A DNA stretch of 38,978 nucleotides from an uncultured Bacteroidales bacterium (GCA_900318465.1 ONKQ01000025.1:1-38978), one strand, 5' to 3'. Shown: positions 16,505-26,027, counted from the stretch's first letter. Numbers and translations are program-made. The notes: a model not told the origin generated them from the sequence alone.

Positions 16505-17095
16505 TCATTGAACTTGTCCTTTGATTTCGCTCACCCATTTGGTGACATCGGCGGGCTTGAATTGCGCCATTTTCGCCAGCAGCTCCTCTGGGTCATTGCT
16601 GACAATCAGGTTCTTGGCGTGTTCCTCGCGGACGAAGCCCTCGCGGGTGGCGCGTTCCATGAAGCGGATGATGTCGTCGTAATAGCCGTTTACGTTGAAA
16701 AGCGCGACGGGTTTGTCGAAAACGCGCAACTGGCTGAGCACGAAGGTCTCGAAGAACTCGTCCATCGTGCCGATACCGCCTGGCATGGCGATGAAGCCGT
16801 CGGCCATGTCCTCAAGGATTTTCTTGCGCTCGGCCATTGTCTCCACCACAATCAGTTTGTCGATTTCGGGATGACCTACGCGCATGTCCAACAAGTGTTG
16901 GGTAATAGTGCCGGTCACCATGCAGTGGCGTTGCATCATCACGTCGGCGATGATTTTCATCAGACCCACGCTACCGCCGCCGTAGAGCAGTTCGCAGCCA
17001 TGATCAGCCAAAACGCGGCCCAATTCTGCGGCCTTTTCCCGATAAATCGGGTCGAAGCCCATGCTGCTACCGCAAAAAATACAGATTTTCTTCAT
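16505..17095 (-). CDS. LOG-family protein (TIGR00730; probable cytokinin riboside 5'-monophosphate phosphoribohydrolase type)
   Basis: A 196-residue Rossmann-fold protein with the LOG signature MPGGIGTMDEFFE and the N-terminal ICIFCGSSMGFDPIY. Family members cleave nucleoside 5'-monophosphates to a base and ribose 5-phosphate, the same type of reaction as the AMP nucleosidase elsewhere in this window. In non-plant bacteria the true substrate is often unclear. It lies upstream of the kinase-deaminase gene on the same strand, 75 bp apart, and may share its transcript. Confidence 0.9.
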   Translation of the reverse strand: MKKICIFCGSSMGFDPIYREKAAELGRVLADHGCELLYGGGSVGLMKIIADVMMQRHCMVTGTITQHLLDMRVGHPEIDKLIVVETMAERKKILEDMADGFIAMPGGIGTMDEFFETFVLSQLRVFDKPVALFNVNGYYDDIIRFMERATREGFVREEHAKNLIVSNDPEELLAKMAQFKPADVTKWVSEIKGQVQ

Positions 17096-17133
17096 CAGTG
17101 GAAATCGTTAGATTCAACGTAGATAAATTTTTG

Positions 17134-17141
17134 CAAAGGTA
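17134..17141 (-). promoter_or_regulatory. -7 promoter box for the LOG gene
   Basis: TACCTTTG on the minus strand, 38 bp before ATG 17095. There is no convincing -33 element. Confidence 0.5.
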
Positions 17142-17214
17142 GAAATTTCTATTGAAAATTTGGAAATTGCGTGGCCGAATTGTCGCAAAAACTTGAAATC
17201 GCCACTATGAAGGC

Positions 17215-17562
17215 TCATTCAATTGTGTACAAATCAAGCGAATGTCCCATTTGTTCATTAAGCTTACGTATCAAAGTATCTTGAGCAGGTGACGTCTGGC
17301 GTCCGATGGCTTCAACACGTGGACCTTGACCGCCTAACATTTTATTTGAAGCTGCCTCTAAATCTGTTTCCTTCGAATCCAATGCCATTTCAGCCCTGCT
17401 ATACCTTCTGTACGCATTGTCATCAAAATAGAGAAACACCGCCAAAAGAGTAACAACCCCAAATATAATTCCCAACACGGTACTCATTTGGATATGTTTC
17501 CTCTTTTTCTTCTTCTTTCTCTTTTTCCTTAGTTTTAATAGAAGTAATCTTAACTGGTACAT
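17215..17562 (-). CDS. Small polybasic single-TM protein, function unknown
   Basis: 115 residues from ATG 17562, or 90 residues from ATG 17487 (MSTVLGIIFG). The long form starts with a Leu/Lys/Arg-rich tail containing KKRKKKKKRK, followed by a TM segment at about 27-46 (STVLGIIFGVVTLLAVFLYF). A periplasmic tail of about 68 residues is helical at first and then Gly/Pro rich. The -7 box at 17610-17617 gives a leader of roughly 40 bases for the long start, which supports it, but the polybasic stretch is A-rich DNA and could be untranslated leader. I do not recognise the family. Confidence 0.55.
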   Translation of the reverse strand: MYQLRLLLLKLRKKRKKKKKRKHIQMSTVLGIIFGVVTLLAVFLYFDDNAYRRYSRAEMALDSKETDLEAASNKMLGGQGPRVEAIGRQTSPAQDTLIRKLNEQMGHSLDLYTIE

Positions 17563-17609
17563 ACTGCAAAAACCACTGACCCATAATAGGCCATTTTAGA
17601 AAAATTGCG

Positions 17610-17617
17610 CAAAGATA
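17610..17617 (-). promoter_or_regulatory. -7 promoter box for the small polybasic protein
   Basis: TATCTTTG on the minus strand, 47 bp before ATG 17562. No clear -33 element. Confidence 0.45.
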
Positions 17618-17659
17618 ACAAATAATTTGAATAATGGAATGGAAAAACTGAAAAAATGG

Positions 17660-17667
17660 TATTTTTG
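17660..17667 (+). promoter_or_regulatory. -7 promoter box for the MTA/SAH nucleosidase gene
   Basis: TATTTTTG, 58 bp before ATG 17726 and divergent from the promoter at 17610. No clear -33 element at normal spacing. Confidence 0.5.
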
Positions 17668-17725
17668 CGCCCGAAAAACCGAAAAACATGATAAACTATC
17701 TCATTGGATGATAAAACTTTAAATC

Positions 17726-18481
17726 ATGACCAGAAACATAGGAATATTAGGCGCAATGGCGCAAGAAATCGACGAGGTGAAAGCGATACTGACGGAAAAG
17801 ACCATCGTCAAAATCGCCAACCGTGAATTTGTCGTTGGCAAGATCAACAACGTGCGTTGCGTGGTCGCTTTTTCCAAGTGGGGCAAGGTGGCCGCCTCCA
17901 TCACCGCCACATTAATGATTCAAGAATTCGCCGTGACCGACTTGATTTTCATTGGAACCGCAGGAGCCTTGGCCGACGAGCTGAGAATTGGCGACATCGT
18001 GGTGGCCAAACGCTTGGTGCAACACGACCTCGACGCACGGCCCATTATTTCGCGCTTCGAGCTCCCGTTGCTCAACCGCGTTTACGTGAACACCGACCCT
18101 GACCTAACCGCCTTGGCTGGACACGCCATCGAACAACTATTAATGAAAGGTGTTGAAGAGATTGTCGGCAAGGAAGCAACCGAGGAATTCGGCCTCACCC
18201 CTACCCTTCATTTCGGCGACATCGCCAGCGGCGACCAATTCATTAATAGCGTAGAAAAACGCAACGAGATTCTGTCTTTATTACCTGACATACAATGCGT
18301 TGAGATGGAAGGTGCAGCCGTGGCACAGGTCTGCTTGGAGTTCAACGTACCGTTCACGGTCATCCGCACCATCAGCGACACCGCCGACCATAATGCCCGC
18401 GTCGATTTTGGACGTTTCATCGCCGAAGTAGCCAACGCATATTCAAGAGCCATCATCGCTGAAATCATGCACGAAATTTGA
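17726..18481 (+). CDS. mtnN: 5'-methylthioadenosine/S-adenosylhomocysteine nucleosidase
   Basis: A 251-residue protein with the MTAN pattern: IGILGAMAQEIDEVK with the catalytic Glu at the start, FIGTAGAL, VQHDLDARP, IASGDQFI, the purine/ribose-binding VEMEGAAVAQVC, and TISDTAD with the catalytic Asp. It cleaves MTA and SAH, removing by-products of methylation and polyamine synthesis. It is probably transcribed alone, since a new promoter box follows before the pseudokinase gene. Confidence 0.93.
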   Translation: MTRNIGILGAMAQEIDEVKAILTEKTIVKIANREFVVGKINNVRCVVAFSKWGKVAASITATLMIQEFAVTDLIFIGTAGALADELRIGDIVVAKRLVQHDLDARPIISRFELPLLNRVYVNTDPDLTALAGHAIEQLLMKGVEEIVGKEATEEFGLTPTLHFGDIASGDQFINSVEKRNEILSLLPDIQCVEMEGAAVAQVCLEFNVPFTVIRTISDTADHNARVDFGRFIAEVANAYSRAIIAEIMHEI

Positions 18482-18511
18482 CAACTTTCTTCATGGTAAG
18501 GAAAAAAGCAC

Positions 18512-18519
18512 TATATTTG
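18512..18519 (+). promoter_or_regulatory. -7 promoter box for the pseudokinase-porW operon
   Basis: TATATTTG, with TTTC (18486-18489) 22 bp upstream. It lies 44 bp before ATG 18564. Confidence 0.5.
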
Positions 18520-18563
18520 CGCCCAAATCGCAAGACTCAACTGAGTTAAATACCATTTGAAGA

Positions 18564-19793
18564 ATGTCAGAAAACAACGTTTCCAGTATTTCATCGGCCG
18601 AGTTTGCCAACCTCAAGCCGCTTTATGAGTCGCGCTATGGCAACAGCCGAGTTTTCACTGCCCAATACAACGGCAGGAAAGTGATTGTCAAGGCTTTGAA
18701 AGAACGTTACGCCAACGATCCCAAGTGCCACGCCATGCTCCATGAGGAATATGACATCACCAGTTTGTTGGACCACCGATCCATCCACAAGGCCATCGAT
18801 TTTGTCAACATTGAAGGATTGGGCGACTGCATCGTGTTCGAATACATCGAAGGCAAGTCGTTGGCCGAACATGTGCGCGTGGGCACCTTGTCGGAAAAAC
18901 AGGTGAAAAACGTGCTCATCGATGTGTGTGACGCGCTTTCGTACATGCACCGCAACCAAGTGGTACACTGCAACTTGAAGCCCGAAAACATCATTGTAAC
19001 GGCGAATGACTGCCGTGCCAAGCTCATCGACCTTGGTGTGCCCAAAACCGAACAAGATGCCGACCGCGAGCTGCTCATCAAAGAGATGGCTTTCGTAGCC
19101 CCTGAAATCATCAAGGGCGAGGACTACGACTCGCGCGCCGACGTGTTCTCGTTGGGAAAAATCATGGAATTCATCGGCGAGCGCAACATTTCGAAACAGT
19201 TCAACGCCGTGGCCACCCACTGCACCCAATTCTCGAAAGAGCAACGTTACGACAGCATTTCGGAGGTGCGCACCGCCATCACCAAGGGGCATCCCATCGT
19301 GAAAATCATCATCGCTGTTGCGGCTGTGGCCTTGGTTGCGGTTTTGGCCGCCATCTACATCCCGAAAATCAGGGTCAACGTGGGGAAAGAACGCGCCGAG
19401 CGTCGTGTGGTAGAATGCAACCGAGAATTGGAGAAGATGAAGAACGAGTTGCCCAACCTTTGCAAAAAATACGAGCTGAAATCGCTCTCCGAGCCTATCG
19501 CCGTGGACTGGTCGGAAGACAGCATAAGGTACATGCAGAGTCTGTCGCAATACATCGGCCACGACGAGGCTTCGCTTGGCTATGAAGACATTTCGGCTAA
19601 GACCCTCCGCTTTTTCGAACAGCAGCGTGCAGCCATCGAGAAAAGCCGTCAGGCCGACTACGACCGCTTGCTCGTGGATGCCTTCAAGCAAGCTACCGAC
19701 AGCGTGGCCATGCAACTCAAGACGGTTTTGCGCAACCCCACCGACGATCAACTCCTCATCGTAGCCGGCAAATGGTATGACCAAATGAAATAA
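18564..19793 (+). CDS. Membrane Ser/Thr protein kinase homologue, probable pseudokinase
   Basis: 409 residues. A Hanks-type kinase fold spans about 20-235: the ATP lysine in VIVKAL (K43), VFEYIEGKSLAEHV in the hinge, HCNLKPEN where HRDLKPEN is expected, IDLG in place of DFG (D156), and FVAPEI. The catalytic Asp is Asn at position 137 (codon AAC at 18972), and the glycine-rich loop is degraded (YGNSRVF). A TM segment at about 245-267 leads to a helical C-terminal part of about 140 residues, presumably periplasmic. The porW gene starts 19 bp downstream. A signalling or scaffold role at the secretion machinery is possible but is inference from position only. Confidence 0.82.
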   Translation: MSENNVSSISSAEFANLKPLYESRYGNSRVFTAQYNGRKVIVKALKERYANDPKCHAMLHEEYDITSLLDHRSIHKAIDFVNIEGLGDCIVFEYIEGKSLAEHVRVGTLSEKQVKNVLIDVCDALSYMHRNQVVHCNLKPENIIVTANDCRAKLIDLGVPKTEQDADRELLIKEMAFVAPEIIKGEDYDSRADVFSLGKIMEFIGERNISKQFNAVATHCTQFSKEQRYDSISEVRTAITKGHPIVKIIIAVAAVALVAVLAAIYIPKIRVNVGKERAERRVVECNRELEKMKNELPNLCKKYELKSLSEPIAVDWSEDSIRYMQSLSQYIGHDEASLGYEDISAKTLRFFEQQRAAIEKSRQADYDRLLVDAFKQATDSVAMQLKTVLRNPTDDQLLIVAGKWYDQMK

Positions 19794-19812
19794 TCACGGC
19801 AAAACGGAGTTA

Positions 19813-22497
19813 TTGAAAAAAAAAGACAACCCAGTGCGAAGGAATTCATACCTCATATTATTTTGCGCAATGGCACTGCTGGCGTTCAGCGGATGTTCGA
19901 CCAAAAAGAACACGCTGACGAGACGCATGTTCCATAACTTGACCAGCCATTACAACGTGTTTTGGAACGGTGACCAAAGTCTGAAAGAAGGCGACCAACA
20001 GCTGAAAACCACCGTAAAAGACGATTACTCGCACGTTTTGCGCGTCTACAACTACGGCACCCAGCAAGACGGCATGTCGTTGAACTCGAAGATGGACCGT
20101 GCCTTGGAGAAGACCTCCATCTGCGTACAGAAGCACTCCATGAAATTCAACAGCCGCGAGCGCGTCAAATGGATCGACGATGCCTATTTGGTCATGGGCA
20201 AGGCGCATTTCTACAAGCACGACTACATCCCCGCCCGCCGCACCTTCGACTTTGTAGCCACGGAATTCAACTACAACGACATTGCCTACGTCGCCAACCT
20301 ATGGCTCATCAAGACCTACATCCAGACCGAGCAATATCCCCGCGCCATCGCGACCATCGAGCAACTGCAAGCCAAAACCGCCGGCATTCCCAAGCTCCCC
20401 AAGGAACTGATGTACAACATGGACTTCACCATTGCCGACTACTACATCGCCGTGAAGGACTACAACAGCGCGATGAAATACCTCCAAAACGGCCTCGTTT
20501 TCAACAAGGACCGCGACACTCGCACAAGGGCAATGTTCATCATGGGACAAATCTACATGCGGCAAGGCGACTCCAACCGCGCCATAGCCCAATTCAAGAA
20601 AGTCATCAAGCGCAACCCCGTTTACGAAATGGCTTTTGAATCGCGGATGAACATGGCCAAGATGGGCTCAGCCGACAATGCAGAGGCGATGTACAAGATG
20701 CTGAACAAGATGCTTCGCGACCCCAACAACGAGGACTATTGCGACCGCATCTACTACGCCATGGCCGAACTCGCCTTGCGCGAAGGCGACGAGAACAAAG
20801 CCCTGCGTTACCTCCGCAAGTCAGTGGCCGCCTTCAAGGACAACAACATCCAACGCACACAGTCGTCGCTTAAAGCCGCCACCATGTTCTTCGACCGCAA
20901 CGAGTACGAGCTTTCGCAAGCCTATTACGACACCGCTGTCAACAGCATGAACCGCGAATACCCAGGCTACGACAGCATCCTCAATATCTCGCAGACCTTG
21001 AACGAATTAGTGATGTATGCCAGCGTCGTCCGCGACCAAGACAGTTTGTTGCGCGTGGCCGCCATGGATTCAACCCAACGTAACATACTGATTGACGGCA
21101 TTATCGCCCGACTCATCGAGCAAGAGGAACGGGAACAGGCACAACGAGAATACGAGGAACAACTTGCCCTGATGGGTGCCGCCACCGGAGATGCCCCCAA
21201 GACCTCCGAACCCACCTCGAACAGCAGCGGCTCAGCGTGGTATTTCTACAACCAAACCGCCTTGACGAAAGGCTACACCGAGTTTAACCGCAAATGGGGT
21301 ATGCGCCGCAACGAAGACAACTGGCGCATCAGCGACAAGCAGAGCATGAGCGCCTTCTTAAACGGCGAGGATGACAACGAAGAAATGACCGAAGCCAAAA
21401 ACGCCAAGGCCAAACAAGACTCGATCAACGCCTCCTTCACCGAACACGACCGTGGCTATTACCTGCGTGACCTGCCTTTTGAGCCTGAACAAAAAGAAGT
21501 TTGCGACTCCCTCATTGCCGACGGACTCTACAACCTCGGTTTCCTCTACATGGACCGCCTCAACGACCTGCCGCGTTCCATTGAGTCGTACTCCCAATTG
21601 GACACCCGCTATCCCAACAACAAGAAGGAACTGCCCTGCTGGTATGCCTTGTACAAGATGTACAAAGACCTTGGAGACGAAGACAACTCCTTGATTTACA
21701 AGAACAAGATTTTCGACAAATATCCCACTTCGAGCTATGCACAATTCATCAACGACCCCGACTATTTCAAGAACCTGCAAGAGCAAGAGAAGGAGTCGTC
21801 TGATTTCTACGCCAAGACCTACGAGGCTTTGGAGCAAGGTCAATACTACCGCGTGAAGATGAACGCTGAGCGCGCCATGCAACTCTATGAGGCCGACACA
21901 GCCATGATGCCACGTTTTGCCTTCCTCCATGCGGTGGCCAGCGGACGTTTGGTGGCGATTGACACGATGGCCTTTGAGCTATATCGCCTTGTGCACAAAT
22001 ACCCAAGTCACAGCATCACTCCTTACGCCCAGCAAGTGCTGGAGCACATCAACAACGAGTACAAGCTCGGCCTTGTGCTGAACGAGAACGGCAAAGATGG
22101 TGGCGAAGAACCAGAGGTGAAGAAAGCCTCGCCCTACATCAACAAACCTGAGGGCGAACATTTCGTGATGATTGTTTGCAATACGAGGCAAGTCAGGGTT
22201 GAACCTTTGAAGGTCCGCATCAGCGACTTCAACAAGCGTGAATATCGCATTCGCAGCTTCAACGTCCGCAGCGTCATCCTCGACGACGACCGCACCCTCA
22301 TCACCATCGGCAACTTCGAGAACCAGCAGCAAGCCGAGAACTACATCACATCCATGTTCCTCAACGATTACGTCTTTGGCGGCATCAGCGAGCAGAACTA
22401 CACCATCAAGCCCATTTCGGGCATCAACTATCCAATCTTCTACCAGTCGAAAGACATGGAAGAATATCTGCAATTCTTAGAATCCAACAACAAGTAA
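19813..22497 (+). CDS. porW: Type IX secretion system lipoprotein PorW/SprE
   Basis: 894 residues from TTG 19813. An in-frame GTG at 19834 gives an equally good lipoprotein signal, and no ATG comes early enough to leave one. The signal ends at LLAFSGC (Cys about 27). The mature start STKKNTLTRRMFHNLTSHYNVFWNGD... is characteristic of PorW/SprE. TPR repeats cover about 100-400, and the C-terminal part includes ITIGNFENQQQAENYI. PorW is an outer membrane-associated lipoprotein needed for T9SS function and, in gliders, for motility. A weak GGAG (19806-19809) lies 3 bases before TTG. Bactofilin and folE follow. Confidence 0.9.
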   Translation: MKKKDNPVRRNSYLILFCAMALLAFSGCSTKKNTLTRRMFHNLTSHYNVFWNGDQSLKEGDQQLKTTVKDDYSHVLRVYNYGTQQDGMSLNSKMDRALEKTSICVQKHSMKFNSRERVKWIDDAYLVMGKAHFYKHDYIPARRTFDFVATEFNYNDIAYVANLWLIKTYIQTEQYPRAIATIEQLQAKTAGIPKLPKELMYNMDFTIADYYIAVKDYNSAMKYLQNGLVFNKDRDTRTRAMFIMGQIYMRQGDSNRAIAQFKKVIKRNPVYEMAFESRMNMAKMGSADNAEAMYKMLNKMLRDPNNEDYCDRIYYAMAELALREGDENKALRYLRKSVAAFKDNNIQRTQSSLKAATMFFDRNEYELSQAYYDTAVNSMNREYPGYDSILNISQTLNELVMYASVVRDQDSLLRVAAMDSTQRNILIDGIIARLIEQEEREQAQREYEEQLALMGAATGDAPKTSEPTSNSSGSAWYFYNQTALTKGYTEFNRKWGMRRNEDNWRISDKQSMSAFLNGEDDNEEMTEAKNAKAKQDSINASFTEHDRGYYLRDLPFEPEQKEVCDSLIADGLYNLGFLYMDRLNDLPRSIESYSQLDTRYPNNKKELPCWYALYKMYKDLGDEDNSLIYKNKIFDKYPTSSYAQFINDPDYFKNLQEQEKESSDFYAKTYEALEQGQYYRVKMNAERAMQLYEADTAMMPRFAFLHAVASGRLVAIDTMAFELYRLVHKYPSHSITPYAQQVLEHINNEYKLGLVLNENGKDGGEEPEVKKASPYINKPEGEHFVMIVCNTRQVRVEPLKVRISDFNKREYRIRSFNVRSVILDDDRTLITIGNFENQQQAENYITSMFLNDYVFGGISEQNYTIKPISGINYPIFYQSKDMEEYLQFLESNNK

Positions 22498-22507
22498 CAA
22501 GAAAAAT

Positions 22508-22876
22508 ATGAAAGTCATGGAATCACCAGTACGCAATCTCATTGGCACGGGAACCGTGATCAAGGGCGACATCGAGGCAAACGGCGACATGCGCATCGAT
22601 GGCAATCTTATAGGCTCCATCAAGTCGAACGGCAAAGTGACCATAGGTCAGACCGGCACCCTTGAAGGCGACATCACCTGCAAGCAATCCGAAATAGCCG
22701 GCAACGTGAAAGGCATCATCTTGACCGAGGAACTCACCTCATTGAAAGCCACCGCAAGGGTTGAGGCCGACCTCACCACGAAACAGCTTCTCATCGAAGT
22801 CGGTGCCCAATTCATCGGCAAATGTGTCATGGGTCAGCAATCCACCGTTGCCATGCCCAAACAAAAATTAGGCTGA
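22508..22876 (+). CDS. Bactofilin (polymer-forming cytoskeletal protein)
   Basis: A 122-residue protein with the bactofilin beta-helix signature: [21 protein letters not shown], followed by short repeats ([36 protein letters not shown]). Bactofilins form filaments without nucleotides and organise envelope or cell-shape proteins. Its place 10 bp behind porW in the same direction is often seen in Bacteroidota as far as I recall, and it may be transcribed together with the T9SS lipoprotein. It ends 2 bp before folE. Confidence 0.9.
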   Translation: MKVMESPVRNLIGTGTVIKGDIEANGDMRIDGNLIGSIKSNGKVTIGQTGTLEGDITCKQSEIAGNVKGIILTEELTSLKATARVEADLTTKQLLIEVGAQFIGKCVMGQQSTVAMPKQKLG

Positions 22877-22878
22877 CA

Positions 22879-23499
22879 ATGACGGACGAAAAGCTGAAGC
22901 ATTTCGGCTACAGACTTACCGAAGAATACGACCCGGAGACGTTAGCCAAACTACAGGAGCATTACAAGGCCATCATTGAGCTTTTGGGCGAAGACCCAGA
23001 GCGTGAAGGCTTGCTGAAAACTCCCTATCGCATGGCGCGGTCGATGCAGTTTCTCACGCATGGCTACCAAGAAGACCCGATGGAGATCCTGCTCTCGGCC
23101 AAGTTCAAGGAAGACTACCGTCAGATGGTCATCGTGAAGGACATTGAGGTGTATTCGCTTTGCGAGCACCACCTTATTCCTTTTGTCGGCAAGGCACATG
23201 TGGGCTATATCCCCAACGGCTACATCACAGGGCTGAGCAAGATAGCCCGTGTGGTGGAGGCCTATTCGCGCCGCCTTCAGGTGCAGGAACGCCTGACGAC
23301 GCAAATCAAGAACGCCATCAACGATGCCCTGCACCCTTTGGGCGTAGCCGTCGTTATCGAGGCACGGCACCTCTGCATGTCGATGCGAGGCGTGCAGAAA
23401 CAGAGTGCCGTGACCACCACCAGTGATTTTATCGGAGCCTTCGAGCGCGAGACCACAAGGGCAGAATTCCTCCAACTCATCGGCTCCAACTTACATTGA
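22879..23499 (+). CDS. folE: GTP cyclohydrolase I
   Basis: 206 residues from ATG 22879; the open frame continues upstream into the bactofilin gene, so the later start is used. It has the FolE core: [13 protein letters not shown], the zinc-binding [42 protein letters not shown], and [12 protein letters not shown] with the second zinc Cys. It converts GTP to dihydroneopterin triphosphate, the first step of folate or tetrahydrobiopterin-type pterin synthesis. Confidence 0.95.
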   Translation: MTDEKLKHFGYRLTEEYDPETLAKLQEHYKAIIELLGEDPEREGLLKTPYRMARSMQFLTHGYQEDPMEILLSAKFKEDYRQMVIVKDIEVYSLCEHHLIPFVGKAHVGYIPNGYITGLSKIARVVEAYSRRLQVQERLTTQIKNAINDALHPLGVAVVIEARHLCMSMRGVQKQSAVTTTSDFIGAFERETTRAEFLQLIGSNLH

Positions 23500-23538
23500 A
23501 ACTTGAATTTTTTGATTTTTTGAAAGCAAATATACAGC

Positions 23539-24423
23539 ATGATTAAAGCATACGTTTTCCCTGGACAAGGGGCACAATTTGTGGGCATGGGCAAAGACTT
23601 GTACGACAAGTCGCCGAAAGCCAAGGACATGTTCAAGAAAGCCAACAACATCCTGAAGTTCAAAATCACCGACATCATGTTTGAAGGCACCGACGAGGAC
23701 TTGCGTCAGACCAAAGTGACACAGCCTGCCATCTTCCTTCATTCGGTCATTCTTGCCACCCTGTTGGAGGACTTCGATCCTACTATGGTGGCTGGCCACT
23801 CGTTGGGCGAGTTCTCGGCCTTGGTCGCAAACAAGGTGTTGGGCTTCGAAGATGGTCTGCGTTTGGTGAGCAAGCGCGCCATGGCCATGCAGAAAGCCTG
23901 CGAAGCACAGCCTGGCACTATGGCTGCCGTCGTCGGCCTCGAAGATGCGGCGATTGAGGGTGTTTGCAATTCCATCAAGGACACGGTAGTAGTGCCCGCC
24001 AATTACAATTGCCCCGGCCAGTTGGTCATCTCTGGCACGGTGGAAGGCGTGGCTGCCGCCTCCGAAAAGCTGAAGGAAGCTGGCGCCAAGCGTGTGTTGC
24101 CATTGAGCGTGGGCGGCGCTTTCCACAGCCCACTGATGGAACCTGCCCGCGTTGAATTGGCCGAAGCCATCAAGGGAACCGTTTTCAACCAAGGCATCTG
24201 CCCGATTTACCAGAACGTCACCGGACAGTCGGTCAACGACCCCGAAATCATCAAGAAGAACCTCATCTCCCAGCTTACCTCGCCGGTGCTTTGGACGCAA
24301 ACCATGAGCAATATTTTGGCAACGGGCGTCCGTGCAGTCATCGAAGTCGGCCCTGGAACGGTACTGCAAGGCTTATTCCGCAGGATGGACCGCAACCTTG
24401 AGCTGTCGAGCGCAACATTCTGA
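23539..24423 (+). CDS. fabD: Malonyl-CoA:ACP transacylase
   Basis: A 294-residue protein with FabD motifs: FPGQGAQFVGMGKDLY, TQPAIFLHSV, the nucleophile Ser in AGHSLGEFSAL (S88), and the catalytic His region GGAFHSPLM. It moves malonyl groups from CoA to acyl carrier protein for fatty acid synthesis. Its length is normal. It stands 39 bp after folE in an AT-rich gap without a clear promoter box and 11 bp before the S41 protease gene, so all four genes may share a transcript. Confidence 0.95.
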   Translation: MIKAYVFPGQGAQFVGMGKDLYDKSPKAKDMFKKANNILKFKITDIMFEGTDEDLRQTKVTQPAIFLHSVILATLLEDFDPTMVAGHSLGEFSALVANKVLGFEDGLRLVSKRAMAMQKACEAQPGTMAAVVGLEDAAIEGVCNSIKDTVVVPANYNCPGQLVISGTVEGVAAASEKLKEAGAKRVLPLSVGGAFHSPLMEPARVELAEAIKGTVFNQGICPIYQNVTGQSVNDPEIIKKNLISQLTSPVLWTQTMSNILATGVRAVIEVGPGTVLQGLFRRMDRNLELSSATF

Positions 24424-24434
24424 TTGACTTTTCA

Positions 24435-26027
24435 ATGGAGAACAACAGAAGCAACGGATTTCACCTGTTCCTCCTGCTTGCGGCAGGAATTTGTATCGGT
24501 TTGTTCATCAACAAGACCGGTGGTCAACTGAAAAAGGAGACGCCCGACGCTGAATTTAGCAAGTTTGACGAGGTGATGTGGTATGTGAAGCAGCACTATG
24601 TCGACACCGTTAACAGCCAACAGCTTGAGGACGAAGCCGTTGCCTTGATGCTTGAAGAGCTTGACCCGCACAGTATGTATGTCTCGTTGGAAGAGTTCAA
24701 CACCGTCAACGACCCGTTGTTGGGTAGCTTTGAAGGCATCGGAGTGCAATTTCGCATCGAGAACGACACTATCGCTGTGGTCAGCGTCATCAAAGGCGGC
24801 CCGTCCGAAAAGGTGGGAATCATGGCTGGTGACCGTTTCGTGCGCATCGACGACTCGCTTGTAGCTAATACAAAGATTAAGAACGAGGACGTGATGCGGA
24901 TGCTGAAAGGGCCAAAAGGCACCAAGGTGAAAGTCGGTGTTTTCCGCCGTGGTGTGGATGGGTTGTTGGACTACACCATCACCCGCGATGTCATCCCAAC
25001 CTACAGCGTAGACATTGCCTATATGCTTGACAATGAGATTGGTTATCTGAAGCTCAGCAAGTTTTCCGCCACCACCTACGATGAGTTCAAACGTGGCATC
25101 CGAAAGCTGAAGGCGAAGGGCATGAAACGGCTCATCTTCGACCTTCGCGGCAACACGGGTGGCTACCTGAAAGCCGCCGTCGAGGTAGCCGACGAGTTCC
25201 TACCCCGTGGCAGCATGATTGTTTACACCGAAGGCCGCAACCGTCCGCGACAAGAGATGAAAGCGCAAAAACGCGGCATGGTGGACGACATCCCCGTCGT
25301 GGTGCTCATCGACAGCGAGTCGGCCAGTGCAAGCGAGATTGTGGCTGGAGCCTTGCAGGACAACGACCGAGGCACCATCATCGGGCGACGCTCGTTTGGC
25401 AAGGGTCTCGTGCAGGAACAAATCATGCTCAGCGACAACTCCGCCATCCGCCTCACCGTGGCACGATACTATACCCCCACGGGCCGATGCATCCAGAAGC
25501 CTTTCGACGGCAACCGCGAGAAATACCTCTTTGAGTCGTTTGAGCGTTATGAAAACGGCGAGCTTTTCAGCGAAGACAGCATCCATTTTGCCGATTCACT
25601 GAAATTTACAACGCCTAAAGGCAAAACCGTCTACGGCGGTGGTGGCATCATGCCCGACATCTATGTGCCGCTTGTCGACGACAGCACAGAGTATTATTTC
25701 AACCGCATCGTCAACCTCGGACTCCTCTACCAATATGCCTTCGATTACACCGACCGCCACCGTCAAGAACTTGGGCGTTACAAGACCGTTGAAGCGTTCA
25801 GCAAGTCGTTCCATGTGACCGATGCGATGTTCAACGAATTGGTGAAGCAAGCCGAAAACAAAGGCATCAAAGGCACAGACGTACAAAAGCAAGTGGCCCG
25901 AAGCGAAGCCAATACTTTGTTGAAGGCCTACATTGCTCGCAACCTCTTCGACGACGAAGGCTTCTATCCGATTTACGCTCCTATGGATGAAGTGCTGCAA
26001 CGGGCATTGGAAGAATTAAAAAAGTAG
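24435..26027 (+). CDS. S41-family C-terminal processing protease
   Basis: 530 residues with an N-terminal membrane anchor (about 9-25, FHLFLLLAAGICIGLFI), a PDZ domain (about 90-175, GIGVQFRIENDTIAVVSV and MAGDRFVRIDD), and a tail-specific protease domain. The Ser/Lys dyad is seen in SASASEIVAGAL (S298) and RRSFGKGLVQ (K323), 25 residues apart as in Prc. The C-terminal 120 residues are helical. It trims or degrades periplasmic proteins. The AT-rich island begins on the other strand 48 bp downstream. Confidence 0.92.
   Translation: MENNRSNGFHLFLLLAAGICIGLFINKTGGQLKKETPDAEFSKFDEVMWYVKQHYVDTVNSQQLEDEAVALMLEELDPHSMYVSLEEFNTVNDPLLGSFEGIGVQFRIENDTIAVVSVIKGGPSEKVGIMAGDRFVRIDDSLVANTKIKNEDVMRMLKGPKGTKVKVGVFRRGVDGLLDYTITRDVIPTYSVDIAYMLDNEIGYLKLSKFSATTYDEFKRGIRKLKAKGMKRLIFDLRGNTGGYLKAAVEVADEFLPRGSMIVYTEGRNRPRQEMKAQKRGMVDDIPVVVLIDSESASASEIVAGALQDNDRGTIIGRRSFGKGLVQEQIMLSDNSAIRLTVARYYTPTGRCIQKPFDGNREKYLFESFERYENGELFSEDSIHFADSLKFTTPKGKTVYGGGGIMPDIYVPLVDDSTEYYFNRIVNLGLLYQYAFDYTDRHRQELGRYKTVEAFSKSFHVTDAMFNELVKQAENKGIKGTDVQKQVARSEANTLLKAYIARNLFDDEGFYPIYAPMDEVLQRALEELKK

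Noticed and set aside
15770-17122. A 450-codon open frame on the plus strand
   Set aside because: It is antisense to the kinase-deaminase and LOG genes, both with clear family motifs, and runs across their intergenic gap.
18591-19784. A 397-codon open frame on the minus strand
   Set aside because: It mirrors the pseudokinase gene; the kinase motifs are on the plus strand.
23491-24369. A 292-codon open frame on the minus strand
   Set aside because: It is antisense to fabD, whose catalytic motifs are complete.
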